Below are positions 6,225-12,689 of a DNA stretch of 15,886 bases, one piece after another. A program made the position numbers and the translations under genes. The notes under the pieces are model-generated. The model did no database searches, was not told the origin of the DNA, and worked only from the letters and a program-made list of their open reading frames with translations. This DNA is from an uncultured Oscillibacter sp. GTDB taxonomy: Bacteria; Bacillota; Clostridia; Oscillospirales; Oscillospiraceae. The stretch is taken from NCBI GenBank assembly GCA_902476875.1, contig CABSFC010000062.1, positions 1 through 15,886 of the forward strand, read 5' to 3'. How positions within the stretch are numbered: the stretch's first letter is position 1; every line of letters begins with the position of its first letter.

Positions 6225-6858
6225 CGTCGATCTCTCCTTTCCCGATCTCCCGGATCCGCTGGAACAGCGCCAGCAGCACGCCGCCGATGACAAGGAGCGG
6301 CAGGGCCAGAAGCGCCAGCACCACGCCCAGAGGCGGCGCGTCGGCGGCGTCGGTGGTGAAGCCCCAGAGAATCAGCCCCGCCACGCCGCCCATCAGCAGC
6401 ACCGTCAGCGCCGCCACCGCCACCGGGGCCACGTACCGCACCCGGATGTCCTGGCGCTGCTTGTCCGGAAAGGCGGCGCCGGACTGCTCCAGGGTCTCCA
6501 TCTTCGCAAGGATGGCCCCGGCGTCCAGGTCGCTCAGCCGCTCCTGGCAGCCGGTCAGCTCGCCGCACAGGCGGATGGACTGCTCCAGGTTCTCCCGGTC
6601 CCGCTCCAGGGTGATGAGGTGGCGGCGCATACCGTCCCCCACGGTGTGGGTCCCGCGCTGCATGTTCCGGATCTCCTCCAGCGGCACGCCCAGCTTCCGC
6701 AGCAGCTTGATGCGCCGCAGGGTCTCCACCTCCGCCTCGCCGTAGTCCCGGTAGCCGTTCTCACTGTTCCGCCGGGGCGTCAGCAGGCCCTCGGCCTCGT
6801 AGAAGCGGATGTTCTTTTTCGTGATGCCCACCAGGGCCTCCATCTCGTTGATCTTCAA
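6208..6858 (-). CDS. MerR family transcriptional regulator with C-terminal membrane domain
   Basis: This 216-aa protein begins with a MerR winged helix-turn-helix (residues 1-70; KKNIRFYEAEGLL, NGYRDYGEAEVETL and the LRRIKLLRKLGVPLEEI helix). A dimerisation coiled coil follows (about 75-125). Instead of a soluble ligand-binding domain it then has two hydrophobic segments (about 141-166 and 177-199) and the charged tail QRIREIGKGEIDDARQF. It is therefore probably membrane-tethered. The start is TTG 6858 with GGAGG seven bases upstream. A MerR-type operator lies directly upstream (6890-6910), so autoregulation is likely. It heads an operon with two copies of its membrane domain, a YbjQ protein and an MBL hydrolase. 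The inducer is unknown; metal-binding cysteines typical of CueR or ZntR were not seen (only Cys98 and Cys104 in the coiled coil). Confidence 0.93.
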   Translation of the reverse strand: MKINEMEALVGITKKNIRFYEAEGLLTPRRNSENGYRDYGEAEVETLRRIKLLRKLGVPLEEIRNMQRGTHTVGDGMRRHLITLERDRENLEQSIRLCGELTGCQERLSDLDAGAILAKMETLEQSGAAFPDKQRQDIRVRYVAPVAVAALTVLLMGGVAGLILWGFTTDAADAPPLGVVLALLALPLLVIGGVLLALFQRIREIGKGEIDDARQF

Positions 6859-6882
6859 GCGGTTCCCTCCGTTTCTGAGGTT

Positions 6883-6913
6883 ATCGTATACCTTCCAGCG
6901 GGGGGAAGGTCAA
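6883..6913 (-). promoter_or_regulatory. MerR-type operator and promoter of the merR operon
   Basis: On the minus strand a -35 TTGACC (6913-6908) is followed 19 nt later by TACGAT (6888-6883), or 17 nt later by TATACG (6890-6885). Between them lies the dyad ACCTTCC...GGAAGGT (6910-6904 and 6896-6890). A long spacer filled by a dyad is the hallmark of promoters activated by MerR-family proteins. From memory, the dyad closely resembles the E. coli CueR site of the copA promoter. It lies 24 nt before the TTG start of the regulator. Confidence 0.8.
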
Positions 6914-6942
6914 GGGATTTTTCAAAAAAATTTCGGAAGGGC

Positions 6943-6971
6943 TGGGAAGCGCTCCCGCTGTGTGGTATGAT
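6943..6971 (+). promoter_or_regulatory. Extended -10 promoter of mutY
   Basis: TATGAT at 6966-6971 is preceded by TGG, giving an extended -10 element (TGN-TATGAT). A weak -35 candidate, TGGGAA, lies 17 nt upstream at 6943-6948. Only six bases separate the -10 hexamer from the mutY ATG, so transcription should start at or next to the start codon. Confidence 0.65.
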
Positions 6972-6977
6972 AATAAC

Positions 6978-8111
6978 ATGGAACGACAGGAATTGACAAC
7001 TGAACATGTGCTCTCCCGCCTGCCGGAGCCGCTGCTGGCCTGGTACCGGGAGAACGCCAGGGACCTGCCCTGGCGGCGGACGGCGGACCCGTACCGCGTC
7101 TGGGTGTCGGAGATCATGCTCCAGCAGACCCGGGTGGCGGCGGTCCTGGACTATTATGCCCGGTTTCTGGAGGCCTTCCCCACGGTGGAGACCCTGGCCG
7201 CCGCCCCCACGGAACGGCTGATGAAGCTGTGGGAGGGCCTGGGGTACTACAGCCGGGCCCGAAATCTGCAAAAGGCGGCGCAGCTCGTGGCGGAGCGGGG
7301 GGCCTTCCCGGACACCTACGAGGGCCTGCTGGCCCTGCCCGGCATCGGGGACTACACCGCCAGCGCCATCGCCTCGGCGGCTTTCGGGCGGCGGGAGGCG
7401 GCGGTGGACGGCAACGTGCTGCGGGTGGTGACCCGCCTGACCGACTGCCACGACGACATCCTGGACCCCAAAACGAAGAAAACCGTGCGGGAGCGGGTGC
7501 AGACCGTCATGCCGGAGGAGGCGGCGGACATCCGCGTCTTCAACCAGGCCACCATGGAGCTGGGGGCCACGGTCTGCGTGCCCAACGGCCCGCCGAAGTG
7601 CGGGCTGTGCCCCGCGAGGGACTTCTGCCTGGGCCGTCTCCGGGGCACGGCGGAAACGCTGCCGGTGAAGGCGGCGAAAAAGGCCAGAAGGGTGGAGGAG
7701 AAGACGGTGTTTCTGTTCCGTCGGGACGGAAGGGTCGCCCTGCGGAAGCGCCCCGCCACGGGCCTGCTGGCGGGGCTGTGGGAGTTCCCCAACGTGGAGG
7801 GTGCCCTGACCGAGGACAGCGCCCCGGCCCAGGTGGCGGCCTGGAGGCTGGAGCCAAAGGCGTGGCAAAAAAAGCTGACGGCCAAGCACATCTTCACCCA
7901 CGTGGAGTGGCACATGACGGGCTACACCCTGGAGGTAGCCGGGGACGGCCCGGCGGAATGGGTGTGGGTGGACGCGGAGGAGCTGGCGGAGCGCGCCGTG
8001 CCCTCGGCGTTCGCGCGGTACTATGGGGAGGCCGCGGAACAGCTGGGAATGAGGAATCAGACAGCGGGGTCCGGTGTACACGGTGGACTGCGCGGAAGTG
8101 GACGAGATTGA
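6978..8111 (+). CDS. mutY: A/G-specific adenine glycosylase
   Basis: This 377-aa base-excision repair enzyme removes adenine mispaired with 8-oxoguanine. The N-terminal glycosylase domain shows SEIMLQQTRV with catalytic Glu45, the helix-hairpin-helix LPGIGDYTASAI (120-131) and VDGNVLRV with catalytic Asp144. An iron-sulfur cysteine cluster follows (CVPNGPPKC-x2-C-x5-C); its first gap is seven residues rather than the classic six. The C-terminal Nudix-like domain for 8-oxoG recognition begins near residue 235 (EEKTVFLFRRDG, GLLAGLWEFPNVEG). ATG 6978 has no ribosome site and lies just after a -10 element, suggesting a leaderless mRNA. The GTG at 6960 would be upstream of the expected transcript start. 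First gene of a five-gene run. Confidence 0.95.
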   Translation: MERQELTTEHVLSRLPEPLLAWYRENARDLPWRRTADPYRVWVSEIMLQQTRVAAVLDYYARFLEAFPTVETLAAAPTERLMKLWEGLGYYSRARNLQKAAQLVAERGAFPDTYEGLLALPGIGDYTASAIASAAFGRREAAVDGNVLRVVTRLTDCHDDILDPKTKKTVRERVQTVMPEEAADIRVFNQATMELGATVCVPNGPPKCGLCPARDFCLGRLRGTAETLPVKAAKKARRVEEKTVFLFRRDGRVALRKRPATGLLAGLWEFPNVEGALTEDSAPAQVAAWRLEPKAWQKKLTAKHIFTHVEWHMTGYTLEVAGDGPAEWVWVDAEELAERAVPSAFARYYGEAAEQLGMRNQTAGSGVHGGLRGSGRD

Positions 8112-8112
8112 T

Positions 8113-8304
8113 ATGAAGCTCATCAATATATTTCTGACCGTGCTGCTTCTGCTGCTTTTGCGGAAGCTGCTCTGGTGCCTGAAATGGCTGTGGTGCTACT
8201 ACCACGGCAAGGAGACCCCGGCGCCCATCTCCTTTCTGCCCCGGCGGACGGGGGACACCTTTCTGGGCCACATCCGGGGCGGAGACGCCGATGAGGAGGA
8301 ATGA
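8113..8304 (+). CDS. Small single-pass membrane protein
   Basis: This 63-aa protein has a strongly hydrophobic N-terminal helix (about residues 4-30, with LLLLLL and a tryptophan/tyrosine-rich boundary WCLKWLWCYY) and a short hydrophilic tail that ends in acidic residues (GGDADEEE). The ATG at 8113 begins 1 nt after the mutY stop and has only a weak ribosome site (GGACGAG), so coupling to mutY is likely. An in-frame GTG at 8074 would add 13 residues and overlap mutY. No family is recognised. It precedes the zinc-ribbon gene by 3 nt. Confidence 0.7.
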   Translation: MKLINIFLTVLLLLLLRKLLWCLKWLWCYYHGKETPAPISFLPRRTGDTFLGHIRGGDADEEE

Positions 8305-8307
8305 GGG

Positions 8308-8781
8308 ATGCCCTTTTGGAAAAAGAACGAAGACCCGTGGGACATCGACCCCGAAAAGCGGCGGCGTCCTCCGGCGGCGGAGGACGGGGGGGCCGGAGAG
8401 GCGGCCCCAGGCCTTCTGGAGCAGGTAAAGGCTTGGAACGAGACCCGGAAACGGAGGAAGCTGGAGGCTGTTCCGCCGCCTATCCCCTGCCCCTGGTGCG
8501 GAAAAGAGATGGAGACGGGCTACCTCTCCAGCGGGCGGGGCGTCTGGTGGGCGCCGGGCCGCCCCGGCGGCTGGGCCAAATGGATCAGCCCCGATATGGA
8601 GGAGGGCGCCTGTCGGGTGGACACGGAGGGGACGCTCTTCCCCTATCAGACCGCCTGGTACTGCGCCGACTGCCGCAGGCTGGCGGTGGAGATTCCAGAA
8701 CAGCTCCCCGGCGGGGCGTTTGAGGAAAAGCTGGAGCAATACGAGGCGCGGCAAGAGAAAAGCAAGGAGAACGACACATAA
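8308..8781 (+). CDS. Zinc-ribbon-like protein (DUF6487-type)
   Basis: In this 157-aa protein the first 55 residues are polar and probably disordered (rich in E, R, P, G). A domain with two CxxC knuckles follows: CPWCGKEMETGYL with Cys61 and Cys64, and WYCADCRRL with Cys119 and Cys122. The pattern 'CP-x-CG-x-EM-x-x-GY...SGRG...W' matches my recollection of DUF6487, a putative zinc-binding domain of unknown function common in Clostridia. The ATG at 8308 has AGGAGGA at 8294-8300. The stop overlaps the tdk start as TAATG. A cytoplasmic location is expected because no signal peptide is present. Confidence 0.85.
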   Translation: MPFWKKNEDPWDIDPEKRRRPPAAEDGGAGEAAPGLLEQVKAWNETRKRRKLEAVPPPIPCPWCGKEMETGYLSSGRGVWWAPGRPGGWAKWISPDMEEGACRVDTEGTLFPYQTAWYCADCRRLAVEIPEQLPGGAFEEKLEQYEARQEKSKENDT

Positions 8782-9368
8782 TGGCACAACTCTATTTCAA
8801 ATACGGAGCCATGGGCTCCAGCAAGACGGCCAACGCCCTGATGGTCCGGTTCAATTACGAGGAGCGGGGCCAGCAGACCCTGCTGGTGAAGCCCCGGCTG
8901 GACACCCGGGACGGGGACCACATGGTGGCCTCCCGCATCGGGCTGTCCCACCCCTGTGTCTACTTTGACGAGCTGCGGAAGCTGACCATCATGGAGCTGC
9001 AGCAAAACGCCTGCATCATCGTGGACGAGGCCCAGTTCCTGACGAGGGACGAGGTGATGTACCTGGTCTATCTGGTGGACGTGCTGGAGATCCCGGTGAT
9101 CTGCTACGGCCTGCGGGCGGACTTCAAGGGGGACCTGTTCCCCGGCAGCGAGGCGCTGCTGGTCATGGCGGACAAGCTGGAGGAGGTCAAGACCATCTGC
9201 TGGTGTGGCAAAAAGGCCATGTTCAACGCCCGGTTCGACCGCAATGGCAAGGTGCTGAAGGAGGGCGAGCAGGTGGTCCTGGGGGCCAACGACCAGTACA
9301 TCGGCCTGTGCCGCCGCCACTGGATGGCGGGCGACCTGGGCCCGGACTTTGATGTGGAGAAGCTATGA
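8781..9368 (+). CDS. tdk: Thymidine kinase
   Basis: This 195-aa enzyme phosphorylates thymidine to dTMP with ATP in nucleotide salvage (type II, E. coli-like family). It shows MAQLYFKYGAMGSSKT (P-loop region 9-16), the Walker B-like IIVDEAQFL with catalytic Glu83, CYGLRADFKG (98-107) and the zinc-binding lasso with Cys140, Cys142, Cys177 and His180. The length fits the family (E. coli about 205 aa). The P-loop has Ser14 where GxxxxGK[ST] expects glycine just before the lysine. The start overlaps the upstream stop (TAATG) and the stop overlaps the next start (ATGA), so it is translationally coupled on both sides. Confidence 0.95.
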   Translation: MAQLYFKYGAMGSSKTANALMVRFNYEERGQQTLLVKPRLDTRDGDHMVASRIGLSHPCVYFDELRKLTIMELQQNACIIVDEAQFLTRDEVMYLVYLVDVLEIPVICYGLRADFKGDLFPGSEALLVMADKLEEVKTICWCGKKAMFNARFDRNGKVLKEGEQVVLGANDQYIGLCRRHWMAGDLGPDFDVEKL

Positions 9369-10237
9369 TCTGTCATCTGTGTCCCCGCGACTGCGGGGCG
9401 GAGCGAACGGCGGAGCGGGCGGGCGGCGTGTGCCGGGAGCCCTCCGCCCCGGTGGTGGCAAAAGCGATGCTCCACCAGTGGGAGGAGCCCTGTCTGGTGG
9501 GAGAACACGGGGCCGGGACGGTGTTTTTCTCCGGCTGCAATCTGCGGTGCCGCTTCTGTCAGAACGGCGTCATCTCCCAGGAGGGCTTCGGAAAGCCCGT
9601 CACCGCCGCCCGCCTGCGGGAGATCTTTCAGGAGCTGATCGCCCGGGGCGCGGCGTGCCTGGACCTGGTGACGCCCACCCACTTTACGCCCGTGATCCTG
9701 GAGGCCCTGGGGGACAAACCCTGGCCGGTGCCGGTGGTGTGGAACTGCGGCGGGTATGAGAAGCCAGAGACCCTGCGGCTGCTGGAGGGGAAGGTACAGG
9801 TGTACCTGCCGGACTTGAAATACGCCCTGCCGGGTCCGGCGAAAAAATACTCGGCGGCGGAGGACTATTTTAAATGGGCCAGCGCCGCCATTTTGGAGAT
9901 GTTCCGCCAGACCGGGCCCTACCGGATGGAAAGCGGCCTGCTGAAAAGCGGCGTTCTCATCCGGCACCTGCTGTTGCCGGGGGAGCTGGAGAACACCCGG
10001 CGGGTGATCGACTGGGTGTCGGAGACCTTCCGCCCCGGCGACGTGCTGTTCTCCCTCATGAGCCAGTACACCCCCCAGCCGGGGGCCCAGGGGAATCTGG
10101 CCCGCCACGTGACCAGGGCGGAATACCGGGCGGCTGTTCAGTACATGGAGAACTGCGGCATCGTGGACGGCTACACCCAGGAGCGGACCTCGGCAAAGGA
10201 GGAGTACACTCCGGATTTTGATCTGACGGGAGTGTGA
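9365..10237 (+). CDS. PflX-like radical SAM protein
   Basis: This 290-aa radical S-adenosylmethionine protein is related to PflX (COG1313, 'pyruvate formate-lyase activating enzyme-like'). The cluster-binding CX3CX2C motif is in FSGCNLRCRFCQN (Cys58, Cys62, Cys65). An extra N-terminal cysteine set, CHLCPRDC (Cys3, Cys6, Cys10), plus Cys23 is typical of this subgroup. Conserved stretches include VTPTHFTP, WNCGGYE, YLPDLKY and SQYTP. The true substrate of PflX proteins is not established and no glycyl radical enzyme is adjacent. ATG 9365 overlaps tdk by 4 nt (ATGA). It is the last gene of the run, followed by a hairpin terminator. Confidence 0.9.
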   Translation: MICHLCPRDCGAERTAERAGGVCREPSAPVVAKAMLHQWEEPCLVGEHGAGTVFFSGCNLRCRFCQNGVISQEGFGKPVTAARLREIFQELIARGAACLDLVTPTHFTPVILEALGDKPWPVPVVWNCGGYEKPETLRLLEGKVQVYLPDLKYALPGPAKKYSAAEDYFKWASAAILEMFRQTGPYRMESGLLKSGVLIRHLLLPGELENTRRVIDWVSETFRPGDVLFSLMSQYTPQPGAQGNLARHVTRAEYRAAVQYMENCGIVDGYTQERTSAKEEYTPDFDLTGV

Positions 10238-10246
10238 GCGCGTGAA

Positions 10247-10274
10247 AAACGAGACGCCGCAAGGCGTCTCGTTT
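10247..10274. terminator. Bidirectional intrinsic terminator
   Basis: AAACGAGACGCC and GGCGTCTCGTTT form a perfect 12-bp stem around the stable tetraloop GCAA. It lies 9 nt after the plus-strand radical SAM gene and 6 nt after the end of the minus-strand CmpB gene. The T-run is three on the plus strand and five on the minus strand. Confidence 0.88.
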
Positions 10275-10280
10275 CCGCGT

Positions 10281-11315
10281 TTATTTCCGCTCCCCCAGCT
10301 TCCGCAGGGTGTCCATGGCCTCCTCGAAGCCCTTGGCCATGGCGGAGGGGTTGCCCCGCAGGATGCGCAGGGACTTCTGGTAGGTCCTGGCGGTGCGGGC
10401 GCGGAGGGCGGCCTCCCGGTCCCGGACACGCTGGATGGCCTCGGACAGCTCGGCGCGGCGCGCCTCCAGGGCCTCGCCGGTCAGGTCGGGGATGTCCTCC
10501 AGGTGCGCCCGGCAGGTCTCCAGCGCGTCGGAGATGGTGCGCAGCGCCTCCAGCTTGGCGTTGGTGCGGCGGCGCAGGGACGCCTCCAGCGCCTCCTGAC
10601 GGCGCTGCTTCCGGGCGGTCTGGGCGTCCCGCAGCTGGTCCATGCCCTCCTCCAGCCGCAGCTGCCAGACCAGCTTCTCCACCTCCGTCTGTTCCCGGAA
10701 GCGGCGCAGGTCCTCCTCGGCAAAAGCGGCGGCCACCTCAGCCCGTTTGGCAAGGCGGCGCAGGTCCTCGTTCTCCTCGGTGAGCCTGGTGAGCGTCTCC
10801 CGCAGGTCCAGGGCGGCCTGGACGGAGCGGACCACGTCCACGGTAAAGGCGGCGGTCAGGATGAGCGCCAGCGGGTCCACCAGCCAGGACGGCACGTCCG
10901 CCAGCAGCCGCCCGATGGGCGGGTGGATGCACCGCACCAGCAAAATGGAGAAGAAGCCCCAGGCGATGGAGCTGGTCAGGCAGATGTGCCCGTTCAGGTT
11001 GTATTTCTGGTTGGAGTAGTCCCAGTAGCGGACCTTGAAGATTTTCTCCATGGCGGCGCCCACCACATACTCCAGCGCCGTGGCGGCCAGCATGCCGAAC
11101 AGCCAGATCAGCGGCAGGCTCCCCGCCACCGGCAGCGTGGCGAACAGGATGATGATGGCGCCGGAGCCGTAGATGGGCAGCAGAGGGCCCTGCAAAAAGC
11201 CCCGGTTCACCCAGCGGCGTTGGCGGACGGAGACGTAGCAGGACTCCCACACCCAGCCGCAGAAGCAGTAGAAAAAGAACAGCAGGACCCATTGGCCCGC
11301 GGAATAGACGTGCAT
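10281..11315 (-). CDS. CmpB-domain (putative ABC transporter permease) membrane protein with coiled coil
   Basis: The 344-aa product has an N-terminal membrane domain of about five helices (near 8-26, 47-63, 67-89, 112-130, 143-163) matching the CmpB 'putative ABC-transporter type IV' family. Signature stretches are FCGWVWESCY, NRGFLQGPLLPIYG (37-50), RYWDYS (96-101) and NLNGHICL (106-113). From residue about 165 to the end it is highly charged and predicted helical/coiled coil (LTRLTEENEDLRRL, FREQTEVEKLVWQLRLEEG and so on). The ATG at 11315 follows GGAGG by five bases and lies 12 nt after hemW, so they are co-transcribed. No ABC ATPase is nearby, so a transport role is doubtful. Confidence 0.88.
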   Translation of the reverse strand: MHVYSAGQWVLLFFFYCFCGWVWESCYVSVRQRRWVNRGFLQGPLLPIYGSGAIIILFATLPVAGSLPLIWLFGMLAATALEYVVGAAMEKIFKVRYWDYSNQKYNLNGHICLTSSIAWGFFSILLVRCIHPPIGRLLADVPSWLVDPLALILTAAFTVDVVRSVQAALDLRETLTRLTEENEDLRRLAKRAEVAAAFAEEDLRRFREQTEVEKLVWQLRLEEGMDQLRDAQTARKQRRQEALEASLRRRTNAKLEALRTISDALETCRAHLEDIPDLTGEALEARRAELSEAIQRVRDREAALRARTARTYQKSLRILRGNPSAMAKGFEEAMDTLRKLGERK

Positions 11316-11327
11316 AAAAACCTCCGG

Positions 11328-12539
11328 TCAATCAGAAATGATGCGAAAGTCGCCCCTCGCGGCGGCCTCGGCCCGGCGACGCTTGTCCTCCGCCAGGGCG
11401 TCCAGCATGCCGCCGATGATCTGGTTGGACACCAGGAAGCCCCTGGGCGTCAGATGCCAGCGGCCCTCCTCCAGCACGGCGTAGCCCGCTTTCCCGCACT
11501 CCGTCAGGAAGGGCAGGAAGCAGGCGAAGCGGCGGCGGAAGCGGTTCTCGAACTCCCGGGGGTCCAGGCCCCGGACAGTCCGCAGCCCCAGCATGACCCA
11601 CTCCGTGTCCCGGTTGAGCGGCGGGATGCGCTCGCTCTCGGACAGCATGGAGGTGTGGTCCTTCACGCCCCGGATATAGCCCTCCAGGTCCTTTTCATAG
11701 GCGTAGCGGACACCGCCGAAGTCCGAGTGGGCGCCGGGGCCAAAGCCCGCGTACTCCTCCAGCAGCCAGTATTTCAGGTTGTGGCGGGACTCCCGGCCGG
11801 TCCGGGCGAAGTTGGAAATCTCATATTGGCGGTAGCCGTGGCGGGCCAGGTAGTCCACGGTGTACAGGTACATGTCCGCCTGTTCCTCGTCCCCCGGCAG
11901 CTCGGCGGTCTCCCGGCGGGCGAAGAGGGGCGTGCCCTCCTCGACCTTCAGGCCGTAGCAGCTCAGGTGCTCCGGGGCCAGGTCCACCGCGGCGGCGAGG
12001 TTTTTTTGCCATTGCGCCAGAGTCTGATGGGGCAGGCCGTAGATCAGGTCCAGGGACAGATTGTCGATTCCGGCCCTCCGGGCGGCCTCCACGGCGGCGC
12101 GGACCTGGTCCATGGTGTGGACCCGGCCGATCTCCCGCAGCTCCCCGTCGTCGGCGGACTGCATCCCCAGGGACAGGCGGTTGATTCCCGCCTTGCGCAG
12201 GGCCTTCAACGTCTTCCAGTCTCCGGCGGAGTCCGGGTTGGCCTCCAGGGTGATCTCCGCGTCCCTGGAGACGCGGTACTTTTTGGAGATGACCTTCAGG
12301 AGCCTGACCAGCCGCTTTTCCCCCAGATAGCTGGGGGTGCCGCCGCCGAAGTACACGGTGTCCACCTCGTGCCCGGCGGCAAAGGGGGCGGTCTCCAGCA
12401 GGTGGGCGCACAGGGCGTCCACGTAGTCGTCCATGCGGCTCTCGTTGCCGGACAGGGAGTAGAAGTCGCAGTAGGCGCACTTCTGCTTGCAGAAGGGGAT
12501 ATGGATGTAAAGCCCCAGGGGCCTGCGGGCGGTTTTCAT
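11328..12539 (-). CDS. hemW: HemW-type radical SAM heme chaperone (formerly HemN-like)
   Basis: This 403-aa radical SAM protein of the HemW branch binds heme and is thought to deliver it to target proteins; it is often misannotated as coproporphyrinogen III oxidase HemN. It shows IHIPFCKQKCAYCDFYS with the CX3CX2C cluster (Cys17, Cys21, Cys24), GGGTPS (65-70), EANPDS (99-104), the DLIYGLPHQT region (154-163) and RHNLKYW (252-258), the heme-binding HNxxYW motif of HemW. The start chosen is ATG 12539 with GGAGGAG 7-11 nt upstream; the frame stays open upstream to 13067, but ATG 12572 lies at or before the predicted transcription start and has no ribosome site. Length fits HemW. Confidence 0.93.
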   Translation of the reverse strand: MKTARRPLGLYIHIPFCKQKCAYCDFYSLSGNESRMDDYVDALCAHLLETAPFAAGHEVDTVYFGGGTPSYLGEKRLVRLLKVISKKYRVSRDAEITLEANPDSAGDWKTLKALRKAGINRLSLGMQSADDGELREIGRVHTMDQVRAAVEAARRAGIDNLSLDLIYGLPHQTLAQWQKNLAAAVDLAPEHLSCYGLKVEEGTPLFARRETAELPGDEEQADMYLYTVDYLARHGYRQYEISNFARTGRESRHNLKYWLLEEYAGFGPGAHSDFGGVRYAYEKDLEGYIRGVKDHTSMLSESERIPPLNRDTEWVMLGLRTVRGLDPREFENRFRRRFACFLPFLTECGKAGYAVLEEGRWHLTPRGFLVSNQIIGGMLDALAEDKRRRAEAAARGDFRIISD

Positions 12540-12572
12540 AGCGGCGGTCTCCTCCAGAACAGGGTATTTCAT

Positions 12573-12601
12573 AGTGTACCGCGTTTCGCCGCCGTTTGCA
12601 A
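12573..12601 (-). promoter_or_regulatory. Promoter of the hemW-CmpB operon
   Basis: The minus strand reads TTGCAA (12601-12596), a 17-nt spacer, then TACACT (12578-12573); each hexamer has four of six consensus bases at ideal spacing. Transcription would start near 12566, leaving a leader of about 25-30 nt that contains the GGAGGAG site of hemW. The -35 lies inside one arm of an inverted repeat. Confidence 0.6.
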
Positions 12602-12627
12602 GGCCGTGTCCGCGGGCCGCCTTGCAA
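12596..12627. repeat. Inverted repeat TTGCAAGGC / GCCTTGCAA between divergent units
   Basis: Perfect 9-bp arms (12596-12604 and 12619-12627) are separated by 14 nt. The left arm carries the -35 hexamer of the hemW promoter on the minus strand, and the right arm presents the same TTGCAA on the plus strand toward the SGNH-like frame, with only a weak -10 (CAAGAT, 12646-12651). It may be an operator for a dimeric regulator or a divergent promoter pair; this is inference. Confidence 0.5.
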
Positions 12628-12689
12628 CAGGCGGTTTGCGTGTGGCAAGATGGGGCCGTGAGACTGAAAACAACGGGAGGCGCGGACGA

